Origin: Phoenix dactylifera
Lineage: Eukaryota > Streptophyta > Magnoliopsida > Arecales > Arecaceae
Assembly: GCF_009389715.1 (NCBI RefSeq)
Contig: NC_052407.1
Coordinates: forward strand, 1,124,501-1,188,500
Direction: 5' to 3'
DNA: 64,000 nt
Every line of letters begins with the position of its first letter. The stretch's first letter is position 1. Below are positions 28,486 through 40,299 of the stretch, piece after piece. Made by a program: the position numbers and the translations under genes. The notes under the pieces are model-generated. The model was not told the DNA's origin. It was given only the letters and a program-made list of their open reading frames with translations, and did no database searches.

Positions 28486-30138
28486 CTTCCTCTCTCTTTG
28501 CCTCGCTCACGGTCTCTCCACCTCGGTGAACGTCTTTCGAGGTTGTTTTGTGTTAAAGGCAAGCCCTGCAAACAAAGGGTTGTAGTACTTCTCTTTTCGG
28601 AGCGGCCATGTACTTTTTCGACGTGCTCCTTCATTCATGGGTGGAAGGATAGATTTTTCTTTCTTACCTCCGAGCGGTCGTGGGGGTTCGACCCGACCTG
28701 GGGCTCGCCACTGACCACGGTGAACAATAAGGCCCCCAAGTTGTCACAGTCCGAGCAGGAGACTCTTGACAAGCTGCTCAGCCTGGGAGGTATTCTGAGG
28801 CTTCCTGACCTGCTGAGTGAGGAGGCCTTGTTAAACGTCGGCCTAAGCTCAGCCCATCCCAAGGGTAAGGGCAACGCGGTCATTTTTCTTTCTTTTTCTT
28901 TTCTTCTTCCTCATACTCAATTTTCATTAAGATTTATGCTGTCAGAAATTGCAGGAATGGTCTTCAGTGATGAGACTCTAATGGCCAGATACAAAAAGAG
29001 GGTGGCCGCCTCAGGTGGAGCTCGGCCTGAGCCGAGGTCGAGGAAACCAAGAGTCGAATCTTTCTCTGGTGCCACGCGGGGCGAGCCCGCTCATGAGGCC
29101 GAGCTGCCCCCGCCGACTGAAGAAGTGGCTCAAGGAGGGGCCGCGGTAGAATAGGTGGCTGCAGCGCCCGGCGGCGGAGCTCGGAGGGCCTGCAAGATCA
29201 TCCGATTGCGGAGGTCGGGTCCTGAGCCGAGGAGTGGGCGCGAGGTCCCATCGTCTTTTGTGGTCCCGAGCTCTCCAAGAGCTGACCCCGCTCCCTCCGA
29301 GCCCGGGAGGACACCATTCCTTCCCAAAAATAATATGTTCGAGGATGATTCGGCCCTCGAGTCTAGCGACGTTGCTCGCGAGATCATGCGCTGCGCCACA
29401 CTTTCGGCCGACTGGTGAGTAATATCATACTCTTACTTTTATATTTTTTCAGGTGTTTGACCTCGGCTAATGCTTTGTTTCTTATGTCAGCACCTTCATG
29501 TGATTCACATGTTGGTGGCCACCGCGTCCAACTACCGAGATCGGACGAGGTCGTCTCGGTCAAAGGTGGAGGCCGCCGAGCGACAGAAGCAGGAGGCCGA
29601 GGCCTAGTCGACGACTGCCAAGCAACGACAGCAAGAGGCCGAAGCTCAGATCGAGGTCGGGCTCGCCCGGATTCAGGAGGTGGAGCTCAAGCGCGACCAA
29701 GCTCGTTCGGCGCTTCAAACCATCGAAGGTCGCATTTCTGAGCTTGAGGCTGCACTGGCCGGCCAGAAGCACAAAGCCGAGCAGCTCGCTAGGTCGGTCG
29801 AGGAGTGGGTCCGAGAGGCCGTCCAGAATTACCGCCAATCCGAGGCGTATCTGGACGAGCTGGCGGAGGAGGCGACTGATGGCCTAATCCGGAGTTTCGA
29901 GAATTGCCGCGATCAAGCGCAGCGACTCTGCCCCGAGGTCGAGTTTAGCAGTTTTCGTCCGCTTCTGGCTGGAGCCGCCAAGTCTGCGATCACGGCTGAA
30001 GTGGGCGAGCTTGCTGAGTTGCACAAGCTCGTCGCCGACGTGGACAGAGATGCTCATGAGGCCTCTGGTGAGGCCGCTGCTGAGGTCGAAGCTAGGGCTG
30101 CTGTCGAGGTCGGGCCCGAGACTGCGCAGACCGCCTGA
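28486..30138 (+). pseudogene. Antisense ORF of the Tat-like element, 3' part (spliced, coiled-coil C terminus)
   Basis: Continues the plus-strand ORF interrupted at 15614. Motifs include VNVFRGCFVLK and LSQSEQETLDKLLSLGG, then LPDLLSEEALLNVGLS. Two good introns are visible: 28865-28954 (GTAAGG...TTGCAG), joining HPKG to MVFSDETLMARYKKR, and about 29416-29452 (GTGAGT...TTTTTTCAG). The C terminus (29680-30138) is a long Glu/Ala/Gln-rich helix with coiled-coil character, starting MELKRDQARSALQTIEGRIS. In-frame stops, for example TAG at 29152, show decay. Introns in the plus sense argue that this was a real gene transcribed opposite to gag. Similar antisense ORFs are known from Tat-lineage elements; function unknown. 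Confidence 0.65.
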
Positions 30139-30522
30139 GCTTTACCCTTTGTTTTCTTTTCCTTTTCTTGCCATTCTTGTAAAGTGGGCCACTTAGGCCT
30201 TTCTGTAGTTGAACATTCTTGTATTCGCTCTGGCCTTAAGGTCGGCACCTTTTGTACTCGGCCTTTGGCTTTTTAATATCAATGAAGTACATTTTTTTCT
30301 CCAAGTATTTGAGCTTGTCTTGCCTTGCATCATGTGTTGGATTTTTGAACTCGGCCAATGTAATCCAAACTGTATGATGGGCGCTGGCTCATCTTTCTTG
30401 TAACCAAGTAGTTTTGGCCAAGTCATTATGCTCGACCTTCCAACTTAGATTTAGGATTAGATCCGTAGTCTTGCAAAGTCGATGAAGAGCTTACTGCTTC
30501 CGAGCTCGTCCGCTGGCACACT

Positions 30523-31487
30523 TTAGGCACCGAGATCGGACATCAGGTCTGCTTCGGGCCTCTGAGCTCGGGATCCAAATTTAACTTTCACTGTAGTTTG
30601 CCAAAATATCTCTTTGGTGGAATGTCGTCGTGAATTTTGATGCCTTTTGGCCCTGTAGATCTTTTTAGGCTTTAACTTGGGCGCTTGAGCTGAAGTCGTG
30701 GCACCCTCCAATTTCTCCTGAGGTTCGAGGGAGTCTCTCCGGCTCGCGGTCGACACTGCAGGGTGCCCCGAGCTTGGTCCTGGGGCGTCATTGTAGATAC
30801 CTGCGGTCGAGGAAGCCCTTGGGCTCGCGATTGACACTGCATGGTGCCCCGAGCTCGGTCATGGGGCATCATTGTAGATACCTGCGGTCGAGGGAGCCCT
30901 TGGGCTCGCGGTCAACACTGCAGGGCGTCCCGAGCTCGGTCTCGGGGCGTCATTGTAGATACTTGCGGTCGAGAGAGCCCTTGGGCTCGCAGTTAGCCTT
31001 GCAGGGCGCCCCGGAGCTCGGACTCGGGATGTCATTGTATTCTTGATGGCTTCCGTGGATTTCCTCCGGGCTGGCGAGGGTAGCCATCAACACGTAGAAT
31101 CCGAGGCACTCCGAGATCGAGGAGCCATCAACACGTAGAATCCGAGGCTATCCAGGAGCCTCCTCTCCTTCCTGGTTGAGCTCGGCTTGAGGCGGACCCC
31201 GCCTCCGATGGTTGTTCCCGTGCTCTAGGCATCATGCTTGGTCGCGGGCTCTCCAGATGATGGCTGCATGACAAGCCCTCCTAGTTTCGGGACTAAGCTC
31301 GGTGGGAGCTTCAGTAGAGGCGATGCTCCCTTTCGCCGACCATCGTGCGCTGCTTGGCAGGGGATTGGCATCGCGAGCGCCGTCCTATGGACTCGCGCCC
31401 ACGAGGAGGGGGCGCAGGCAAGACTCCCACCTGTAGCAAGCCTTGAACGGCCGCGATGAGTGACTAGACTTGCTGGACGAGCAAACT
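30523..31487 (-). pseudogene. Gag relic of the Tat-like element, distal part
   Basis: Minus-strand coding remnant that continues the gag started at 36078-35955 after the insertion at 31493-35949. It is proline- and serine-rich with several stops. It includes the 81-bp repeat array. No zinc knuckle, protease or pol was recognised, so the element is deleted for its enzymes. Confidence 0.5.
30719..31034. repeat. 81-bp tandem repeats, about four units
   Basis: The block TTGTAGATAC starts at 30791, 30872 and 30953, giving a period of 81 bp, with partial units at either side. A multiple of three keeps a 27-residue periodic frame open. On the minus strand this falls in the gag relic and gives units such as GIYNDAPGPSSGHPAVSTA. 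Confidence 0.85.
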
Positions 31488-31492
31488 GAACT

Positions 31493-33849
31493 TGTCACGC
31501 CCTGAGCCCGAAGCGCGGCAGACGCCGCACGCCCGCACGGTAGACCGCACAGGCGTGCAAGGCAGCAGATTATATCAAAGCAAATACAAATGCTTAAAGA
31601 TGACATAATTATTTAAGTTGTTCAAAAGCAATCTTACAAAATTTCAAAATAACATTTGCCAACATAATTCAAATGTTCAAACTAATCTAAAATGCTAATA
31701 ACTGAAGGAATAATAGCGCACTCTCCAATCCCGTGCGATCAAATCTCTGGATCTGAAAAATAGAGAAAATAAGATAATGAGCTATACTAGCCCAGTAAGT
31801 AACAAAATACCCCAAAGTGGGGTCAGAGCATATCAGATGATAAATCAAAACACAAAATAATGACTGAAAATTTAAATCACAAGTAAGCATATTTTTCTTT
31901 CGAAACTTATTATCATTTTTACAAAAACTCTAATACCAGAAGCCCAACACAAACAAGCTATGGCCAAATAACCTAGTGGCATGGGTTGTACAAGGTACCA
32001 AATCCACTATTTTTATCCACCGATGGCAGCCGGTGCTGCACAAAAGTGCCAAATCCACTATATTTATCCACCGATGGCAGCCGGTGTTGCACAAAAGTGC
32101 CAAATCCACTATATTTACCCACCGATGGCAGCCGGTGTCCAAATCCACTATTAAAATCACCGGTGGCGTGGTGTCGAAACCGGTTCCTCACAGATTACAA
32201 GTCGACAGGTCCAACGTATAATCCTCATTGGCGGGGCCAGAACAAAACAGAACAGATCATAGCCACGCTGAGAATGCATATATATAAAAACAGATTTCAT
32301 AAATTGCCCAGTCATAGTTTACGGATTTCAGAGCATAATTTTTAAATGAAATTTAACATGCCAGACCTATTTTACTAAATACAAAACATATTTCAAAATT
32401 TAATCCACTAATAATTATTTTACCAAATAATTTAGAAAAATGCACTTTGAAGCATTAAGTTATTTACCTCTTCTTGCTTAATTCCTACTTCAAATAGGCG
32501 GATCAGGTTCACCTGTTTAAATTTAATTAATTTCTTTGTTAATTTTAGAGCTAAGTAAAACTAAAAATAATATTATTGAACATGGCCCAACAGGGCCCAG
32601 AGTTGGCACATAATGGGCATGAACCGATAGGGCCCACATCGGACACGGCCCAGTGGGTCCGCATAGACCTGGCCCAATGGGGCCCCCAAGGTTGGTCTCT
32701 AATTGGTTCATTTATGCAATAAAAATTCATTGCAGGGACCAATACTTAATCACAGGGCACTGTTCTATAATAAAACTTGAGTAAAGGGACCAAACAACTT
32801 GAGGATCTTTACATAATAAATCTTTCTTATAGGGATCCATCATAAATTACAGAAGATCCTTGTTATGAAATAATATACTGTCAAGGGCTTAACTGCAAAA
32901 TTCCATTTATTGGCCAAATGGGTTCGGGTTTCAGGTGTCGGGTTCCGGGTTCCAGATTTCAGTTCGGGTTTCGGATTTTCGAATTTCGGGTTTCGGATTA
33001 TTTTTTTTAACCGGGCCCAAGTTGGGCCCCAGTGAACCGGGCCTAAGTCAGGCCTACGGTGAATAGGGCCCATGCTTGGCCCTGTTCGGCCCGTAGGGGC
33101 CTTCTTCCTCCCCAAACCCCCACGGTCAGGGAAGGGAGAGGAGGAAGAAGGAAAATTGGGGGTAGGAAGGGGGCCGGCATGATGGCCGGCCTGGATGGCC
33201 TCCGGCCATCCCTCGATCGACGGCCTGCCGACCGCGATGGCGGCCGGTGGCCGCTGCGGTGGCCGGCATCAAAAGAACAACCGAGAATGATCTCGGTTTG
33301 GGGCCAAAACAAAGAAAATATGACATGATTGATCTTGTAATCAAAGGCTGGAGGGAGCTTACCGGCGGTGGCAGAGACAGCGGAAGGGAGATCTCGGCTC
33401 GGTCCGACAGCTAGCAGCGGCGGCACTCGGAACCGAGGGGATGGATCTCAGAACAGGGGAAGGCTTGCGAAGGGGATTCGGACGGTGATCGGGCGGCACC
33501 GGCCACTCGAGAGGCAAGAGCCGAGGAAGGAGAGGAAGGAGGGGGAGGAGATGGAGAGAGGGAGGAGGTTCGGAGGTGGCCTTAGGGAAAAGGAATGGGG
33601 ATTTTTATCACCCCCTTGTAACGTCTCTCCGCCACGAAATTCACGGCAGTCGAGCGGAATCCGCAGCCGCAGACTGGCCGCGGATTGACTGGAGGGGGGG
33701 TGCCGCGGGATACCCGCGGCACCTTCGCATCAATCGGCCTCGGAGGAGCCGGAGAGGATCGCAATCGCGATCCTCTGTTCCGGTTCTTCCCAAAAGAAGA
33801 AACGAGGCTGAAGTCAGCTGGGGTTGCCGATTTTAGCCCGTATCTCACA
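31493..33849 (-). repeat. LTR (3') of the single-LTR element
   Basis: A 2357-bp LTR. It contains the 51-bp tandem repeats at 31999-32160 and a GC-rich purine/pyrimidine segment (33.1-33.8 kb). The short ORFs across it are not convincing. Confidence 0.8.
31999..32160. repeat. 51-bp tandem repeats
   Basis: Units starting AAATCCACTAT begin near 31999, 32050 and 32101, with a shortened fourth near 32141. Each contains CACCGATGGCAGCCGGTG. Confidence 0.85.
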
Positions 33850-34182
33850 TTTTCTCCTCCTTAGAAAAATTTCGTCCTCGAAATTTAACATACCTTAGCT
33901 TGCAAAAAAGTCTGGATATTTTTCCTTCATCTCGTCCTCCAGGTCCTATGTAGCCTCACATTCTGAGTGAGTGCTCCACTGGGTCTTGACATAAGGAATT
34001 GTGCGCCTTCTTAATTCTTGTTCCTTTCTATCAACCACACGTACAAGCTACTCAGGACATGTCAAGTTTTCTCTAAGCTGCAAAGGAGCCATTTCTACCA
34101 CATGGCTCGTATCTGGAACATACTTAACATAAAACAAAAAAAAAAAACACACTATGAACTCCAGACAGTGATGGTGGAAGTG

Positions 34183-35755
34183 TTAGTTTATATGGCAGTT
34201 AATGGTAGCAAGGTGTGACGCTAACCAGTCCATTCCGAGAATTATGTCAAAGTTATGCTTATCTGTAACTATCAAATTAGCAGGCAAGTCTCTACCTACT
34301 ATCTGACCTGGACAAGTCTTGCTGACCTGATTACCAATCATCCCACTTCCGGTAGGGGTGCTAACATGCAAATCATACTCTAAGGGCACACAAGGTAGGT
34401 CATATTTTCGCACAGATATCGATGACACAAGGAATGTGTAGCACCATAATCAAACAATATATGAGCATAAACAGAAGCAATTGGTAGTGTACCTAATACC
34501 ACAGTGTTGGATGCCTGAGCATCCTGCTGAGTTAGTGCGTAAATACGATCCTGTGTGCGCGGTCTCCCTCCTGTCTACTGCTTAAGAGAAGAAGGCTGAG
34601 CCGACTGAACCAGAGCAGGAGAAGCTTGTACTTGTTGGGTCCCTGTAGCTTGGGGCCTCTGAAATGATTATGATACTTGGCGATTGCGAGGGCACTCTGC
34701 TATCTTATGACTCTGTTGGACACATCTGAAACAGGCGCCAAATAACCTTCTACAGAGTTCTGTCTTATGGGCACCTCCACATGCTTCACATTTAGACTAG
34801 TCTTGTTGAATAGTCTCTCTATAAGATCCCCGCTTTTCTGATTGCCAAGATCTATTACAAGATTTCGTTGTCCTGCTAGAATTCTGTCCACTATGAGTAT
34901 CATCTCTCTGCTCCTCTTCTTTTGTATTCAATCTTTTGTATCTTGTGTTTCCTTCCAGACAATTTTCATATTCTTCGCCCTGTCTACCAAGTCATCATAG
35001 TTTGTTGAGTGCACTGCGGCCAAACCCTGACGTCAGTGAGGCTTCAATCCTTCTTCAAATCTCCCCATCCGGGACTCTACTTTCATGATGAGGGTGGGAG
35101 CAAACCGAGATAGCCTGTCAAACTCTGCCTCATACTCATCCACAGTCATATTTCCTTGATTCAGATTGAGAAATTCCCTCTCTAGCTCCCTCAGGCGACT
35201 AGAGGGGAAATACTTGGAGTAGAAGGCTGTACAAAATCTCTGCCAGGTAACTGCCTCATGCTCATGTGCCAATGTGCGCTCCACTGACTTCCACCAATGA
35301 TGAGCTCGGTCCTGAAGCATATAGATGGCAAATCTAACCTTCTCTTCATCAGTGCATTCCATTGCCCTGAAGGCTTTCTCCATTTCATCTATCCAAGCTT
35401 CGGCCTCTTGAGGACTAGTAGTGCTTTTAAAAGCCGAAGGAGCCATTTTCTTGAATTTCGCTACAGTCCTTTGCTCAAGAGGAGCAACATCCTGCTGGAC
35501 TGGTTGCTGAGGTTGTTGCCTCTGTTGGCGTACTAACCCGACGACCTCCTCAATCAGTTCGAAGACCCGAGTTTGATTCTCGGCGAAAATTTCTGGAGTC
35601 ATTGTTGGTTGACTAGCCCCTCTTTCCGGGTGACTTCTAGAGGCCTCATTCTGGGGCCTCGTGCTTCGAGATGCCGCGGCCGCTTGCTTAGTGGGGGCTC
35701 TACCCCGAGAGCCCCCAACCATCTGATTCCGACTACGGACACGGCGAGGCGGCAT
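34183..35755 (-). pseudogene. Gag and protease of the single-LTR element (broken)
   Basis: The gag ORF 35755-35033 starts MPPRRVRSRNQMVGG. It has a Gln-rich stretch, then the retrotransposon gag core (AEAWIDEMEKAFRAM, HHWWKSVERT, VDEYEAEFDRLSRFAP). Downstream remnants include a zinc knuckle CFRCVQQSHKIAEC (near 34700-34740) and a protease part (34428-34183) with DIILGMDWLASH. Frames are broken between these parts. No reverse transcriptase follows; the purine tract and LTR come directly after. It therefore belongs to the same gag-only class as the plus-strand element but is a different family. Confidence 0.8.
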
Positions 35756-35954
35756 TCTGATTCGATAAAATAGAGAAATATCAAACAGAATAATACAAAA
35801 TAATTAGCAAAAACAAAGTAACATTATTCCCTTGTCTAGCTCCTACCCATCTCTCAACCTTTCCAACGAATCCTAGGAATCCTAAAACTTAGGCTCAAAT
35901 ATGACTGTTTCAATTACGATCCCTAGTGATCTTAACCTGGGCTCTGATAGAACT

Positions 35955-36078
35955 GCTCTGGCAGAACCTGAGGAGTTTGATCCGTCGGTGCCGCAGGAGG
36001 TGGGCTTTGGAGCGAGTTGCCGGGAGTTGGTACCCGGTGCCTCGATGCATTAGAAGTTCTCCGACTCTTTAGCCTCAT
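35955..36078 (-). pseudogene. Gag start of the Tat-like element
   Basis: Starts MRLKSRRTSNASRHRVP just inside the primer-binding site and runs to QVLPEQF at the GAACT insertion site. The sequence across the insertion (from 31487 leftward) continues in the same frame with a typical helical gag N terminus. A stop codon follows shortly after. Confidence 0.6.
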
Positions 36079-36360
36079 GATCACGACTTAGACCTCTTCT
36101 CTAGCGCCAAATGTTGTGGTTGAAATCTAGCCTGAGGGTGATCACGCCGGAAGAAACCGAGGAGATACGGGCCGGGATGGAGAAAAAGGGCCACCTCCTG
36201 TGCCCCGGGGTACCGCACAAAGCCTTGGCCGAAAATTCCGGAGAAAGCCCTCCGATGGCTAAGTTAGCCGGGCTTTTGGAGAAGTACCTGAGTGCCTTGG
36301 ATGGCCTCTTGTAGCTTAAAATAGCTTATAATAGCTTATCGAAGGCCTTTCCCTACCTCC

Positions 36361-36367
36361 TTTTATA
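36361..36367 (-). promoter_or_regulatory. LTR TATA box of the Tat-like element
   Basis: Minus-strand CCCTATAAAAGGAGG, about 250 bp before the LTR's inner end at 36112. It is in the right direction to transcribe the gag relic. Confidence 0.4.
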
Positions 36368-36759
36368 GGGTAAGGGTCTCGGCCGTTATCTGAAATTCTG
36401 AGTCGATTCATGATCAACTGGCCATTAATTGGAGGCAGCGTACAGTATGGAGATCCATCCTGCAGGTGAAGAATTCGGGAGATATCTTTTCGGATCTATT
36501 CTAAGGGTCCGCCACATCATTCTAAATGGAAGTGGTCGAGGAAGTCCTTAAATGCATCATGTGCGCACTCACTCCAAGACGTTACCTGGTGGTATGCGAG
36601 GGGCCAATCATCAATGCCCTGTCCTTCGAGGCGGCTATCATAATGACCGAACTTTAACACCGCGATCCAGGAGGATCTGCTGAGGGAGCCTCTGGGTCTG
36701 CCACGTGGCACGATCTAGCCTCTCGGCGGCCTGGGCATAGAATTTGCGGGATCTTCGAC

Positions 36760-36903
36760 GGGATCAAGGTTGACAGGGCCGAGATCGGTTCGGCCTTTGG
36801 CAGGCAGAGGTCGGCTTAGCCTCCCCATTGAGGTCGGCTCGGCCTTTGGCGGGCTGAGGTCGGCCTGGCCTCTCCCTTGAGGTCGGCTCGACCTTTGGCG
36901 GGG
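36760..36903. repeat. GC-rich tandem repeats split by a later insertion
   Basis: Imperfect units of GAGGTCGGCTCGGCCTTTGG type. Related units resume at 40300-40390, on the far side of the 36904-40299 element. This supports insertion of that element into one continuous array. Confidence 0.65.
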
Positions 36904-39900
36904 TGATGGAAGCTCTCAAACGATGGATGGTGGGTGACGTGTTGGTGTGTTGGGTGGCTAGGATCCACCAAAGTGTTGGATGAATGCCCACAATAGGATG
37001 GCTGGCTGGGGCTTGATGGCATGATAGATGGATAGGATTAATGGACTACCTCGGAGCAGCACCAAAAATTAAAGGATGGCGGTGGGATTTAGAGATAGGA
37101 CTAGCTCAAGCTAGCACCAATTTCCATGGGTCAATTTAGAGCTAATGCCGAGAATTTTTCATTCATTCAAAAGATGCTTTCAAATTACATGAGAGGCTTA
37201 TTTATAGGACCCCTTAAGGATCTCAGCCATCTCCTCAAATGAAAAACAATTCAAACTCAAATTTCAAATTCAAAACAGCAACTCTAAAGCCTAAAGATCC
37301 TCCTTTTATAGGATACCTTTAAATTCAAATGGCTCATCCGCATGCCTTTGAATTTAAATTCAAATGGCTGATTGCTCTCCTTAAGATTTAGGAAACCACA
37401 TGCCATGCTCCTCCCCATGTGCCATGCCTTCTTGCTGGTCCTTTGTGCCTTGTATGCCTCCTTTCAAAGTGGGCTCAAACCGAATTGCATTGGGTTCTTG
37501 CAAGCCGCCATCCAAGCAATACATTTGCTTGGCTTTCTTTGCTTCGGCTCTCCTTGCTTTCCTTGGCCGGATGAGTCCATTGGCCAACATCTCATCTGCT
37601 TGCTTCTCTATCTCCGCCTTCTAAAAGTAGGCATACCAATAAGGGCCAACATTCACCGGTCTGGCTTCCTCTTCAATGGAATTCAATGATCAAAGTTCCT
37701 TGAAGGCGGCAAAGACTTGGGCTCCTTCATAACTTCAGAATATTTCAGCAACATCTCCCTCAAGTCACCCGGCATTTTGGCCTCCAAGTCCACACCCTTA
37801 ACTCCACTCTTATCTCCCTCACCCTCACTCAAGGCTCTTGGTTGAGAGGCAATAGTGATAGCAAAGCATTGCCCCCCATGCCTCAGAATTTTTTCTATCT
37901 CATTCAACCCAATGGCCCTACCTCCAACTCTCCCATTCATTCTCAAAGTGACCTATTTTCCTCCCCACATGAACTCTATACTCATTTTTTTATAGTCCGA
38001 CACCACCTTCCCTAGCTCCTCTAACCATTGCACACCCAACACTACATCCAACCCTACAATTGGCAAAGAATATAGATCCACCACAATCTCAATCTCTTGC
38101 ATCTTCACCCACACTACTTTAAACAAATCTCTACATTCCAACCTATCACCACTAGCTACCTTGACTTCGAATGGTTCAATTTCAGTCAATGGTAACTTCA
38201 AACATTCAGCTACTTTAGAGTTTATGAAATTCAAGGACGAACCATTATCGATAAGAATTGTTACCTCAAGCTTGCCAATGTGTGCTTGAGTCCTCATGGG
38301 TCTAGGACCCGCAACTCCGACCAAAGCATGGATGGAAATGTGTGGCTCCCCATGCTCGGTTTCATTGAGCTCCTCCTCCTTGCAAGCTCCACCATGACCC
38401 TCCTCTTCGGTTTCCTCCTCTTCAAAGATTGGTTCAATGAGGTAGAGATGCTTCACCTTGCATTTGTGTCCCGGTGTGAATTTCTCATCACAATTGAAGC
38501 ATAGTCCCTTCTCCCTCCTTTGCTGCATTTCTTCCCAAGATAGCTTCTTGATCTCCTTGATAGGGGGCTTGCCTCCACCGAATAGAACCCCACTTGGACC
38601 TCCCGGAGTGAAGCCCTTGTTGAATCCCCTATTGGCCCCAAATGGTGCAACCATAGGAGTGGTCTTCTTCACCTCAAACTAGCTGCTCTTCCTCAAGTCC
38701 CGGAGTTAATCATCCTTCATCCTTGCAATCTCCAAAGCTTGCATTAGTGTCTTCGGCTTTCAGATCTTTACCTCAGCAGCTAACTCTCCCTTCAATCCGC
38801 CCACAAAGGACCCAATGAGGGCCTTTTCAGTCCAGCCATGAACCCTTGTAGATAGGTGTTCGAACTCCTTTTGGTAGTCCCTCAAGGAACTCGATTGCTT
38901 GATCTTCGAGAGAGCTTCATGGTAGTCCACATAATCAGTGGATCCGAACCTTCTCAAGAGCTCCTTGACGAATCTCTTCCATCTCAGCTCCTTCCTTTGG
39001 GCTTTGTAGGTCTTTCTCATCCATTACCACCATTGGTTAGCTTCGCCTTCTGGGAAGTAGGCGGCATAGGACACTTTTGCTTGACCTTCCATGGGATGAT
39101 GCTCAAAGTATTGCTCAGCTCGGCTCACCCATGTGCTAGGATCATCCCCATTAAACTTGAAAAAATCCATCTTAGGCATAGCTGCCCCTCCCCTCGGTCT
39201 TCTCTCATATCCTCCTCTTCTCTTCCTTCAGTCCTCTTCATCTTCTTCACTCCCTTTGGATGATTCCTCCGCTTGGCTTGAAAATGCTTCACTAGATGAA
39301 CTTGAACTTTCTAACCTTTCATGGCGCCTCTTCCCCCTAGATCCCTCGGATCCTCTAGGGCTTTGGTCCCCCTTGGCTCTTCTTCCTCCTTGTTTGTTCA
39401 TGGACACCACGAGCTGATGGAGCACCTCTTTGACGCGGCCTAGTCTCTCATTAGCAGCAGCATTTTGAGCCTCTAAGGATGCTTCCAAGGCTTCAATCCG
39501 CTCCCTATGAGTTGGTTGTCTTTCAGCCATGATCTTCTTCTTCTTGGCGTCAATGGCTTCCTCTTCCTTGGGTTGGATGCACTATCAACGAAAGCACCAA
39601 TGATGGAAGCCCTCAAACGATGGATGGTGGGTGATGTGTTGATGGTGTGTTGGGTAGCTTGGATTCACCAAAGTGTTGGATGAATGTCCACGGTAGGATG
39701 GCTGGTTGGGGCTTGATAGCGTGATGGATGGATAGGATTAATGGACCACCTCAGGGCAGCACCAAAAATCAAAGGATGGCGGTGAGATTTGGAGATAGGA
39801 CTAGCTCAAGCTAGCACCTATTCCATGGGTCGGTTTAGAGCTAATGCCCAGAATTTTTCATTCATTCAAAAGATACTTTCAAATTACATGAGAGGCTTAT

Positions 39901-40299
39901 TTATAGGAACCCCTAAGAATCTCAGCCATCTCCTCCAATGAAAGACAATTCAAACTTAAATTTCAAATTCAAAATAGCAACTCTAAAGCCTAAAGATCCT
40001 CCTTTCAAGGGATGCCTTTAAATTCAAATGGCTCATCTGCATGCCTTTGAATTTAAAGTCAAATGGCTGATTGCTCCCCCTAAGATTTAGGAAACCACAT
40101 GCCATGCTCCTCCCCATGTGCCACGCCTCCTTGCTGGTCCTTTGTTCCTTGTATGCCTCCCTTCAAAGTGAGCTCAAACCCAATTGCATTGGGTTCTTGC
40201 AAGCCGCTATCCAAGCAATACATTTGCTTGGCTTTCTTTGCTTCGGCTATCCTTGCTTTCCTTGTTGCATTCCTCATGGCTTTCTTCATATCTTCATCA
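36904..40299 (-). mobile_element. Ty3/gypsy retrotransposon relic, pol deleted
   Basis: The 5' LTR (element sense) is 39601-40299 (TGATGGAAGC...CATCA). The 3' LTR is 36904 to about 37565, which lacks its terminal ~34 bp on the internal side. The presumed primer-binding region lies next to 39600 (minus strand TTGGTGCTTTCGTTGATAG). Internal parts are gag, a CCHC-like segment, protease and the first ~45 residues of reverse transcriptase. The rest of pol and the start of the 3' LTR are removed by one deletion. A target duplication is not clear (CGGGG on the left against TGGGA on the right). Confidence 0.82.
37565..39530 (-). pseudogene. Gag-protease and reverse-transcriptase stub of the gypsy relic
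   Basis: In order on the minus strand: gag N terminus (39530-39228, MAERQPTHRERIEALEASLE), gag core (39020-38760, RWKRFVKELLRRFGS and ALSKIKQSSSLRDYQKEFE), and a zinc-binding segment plus protease (38672-37953: CFNCDEKFTPGHKC, ILIDNGSSLNFI, IVGLDVVLGVQWLEEL). Then come a linker (37946-37683) and the reverse transcriptase start (ARPVNVGPYWYAYF, then KQADEMLANGLIRP near 37565). Several in-frame stops and frame changes separate the parts. The protease motif reads DNGS where DSGS is usual. Confidence 0.8.

Larger units (their letters stand above)
31493..35949 (-). mobile_element. Minus-strand gag-protease-only retrotransposon with a single LTR
   Basis: The low-coordinate (3') LTR is 31493-33849 (TGTCACGCCC...ATCTCACA). 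It is preceded, on the minus strand, by the conserved end AATTTCGAGGACGAAATTTT and a purine tract. The internal part holds gag and protease only. On the 5' side it ends at the primer-binding site (minus strand TATCAGAGCCCAGGTT), with no LTR beyond. Both outer edges carry GAACT (31488-31492 and 35950-35954), and the surrounding gag frame of the host element rejoins across it. It is therefore a genuine insertion that lacks exactly its 5' LTR. Confidence 0.82.

Noticed and set aside
29130..29418. Overlapping ORFs on both strands in the GC-rich segment
   Set aside because: High GC lengthens random frames. The supported frame is the spliced plus-strand ORF.
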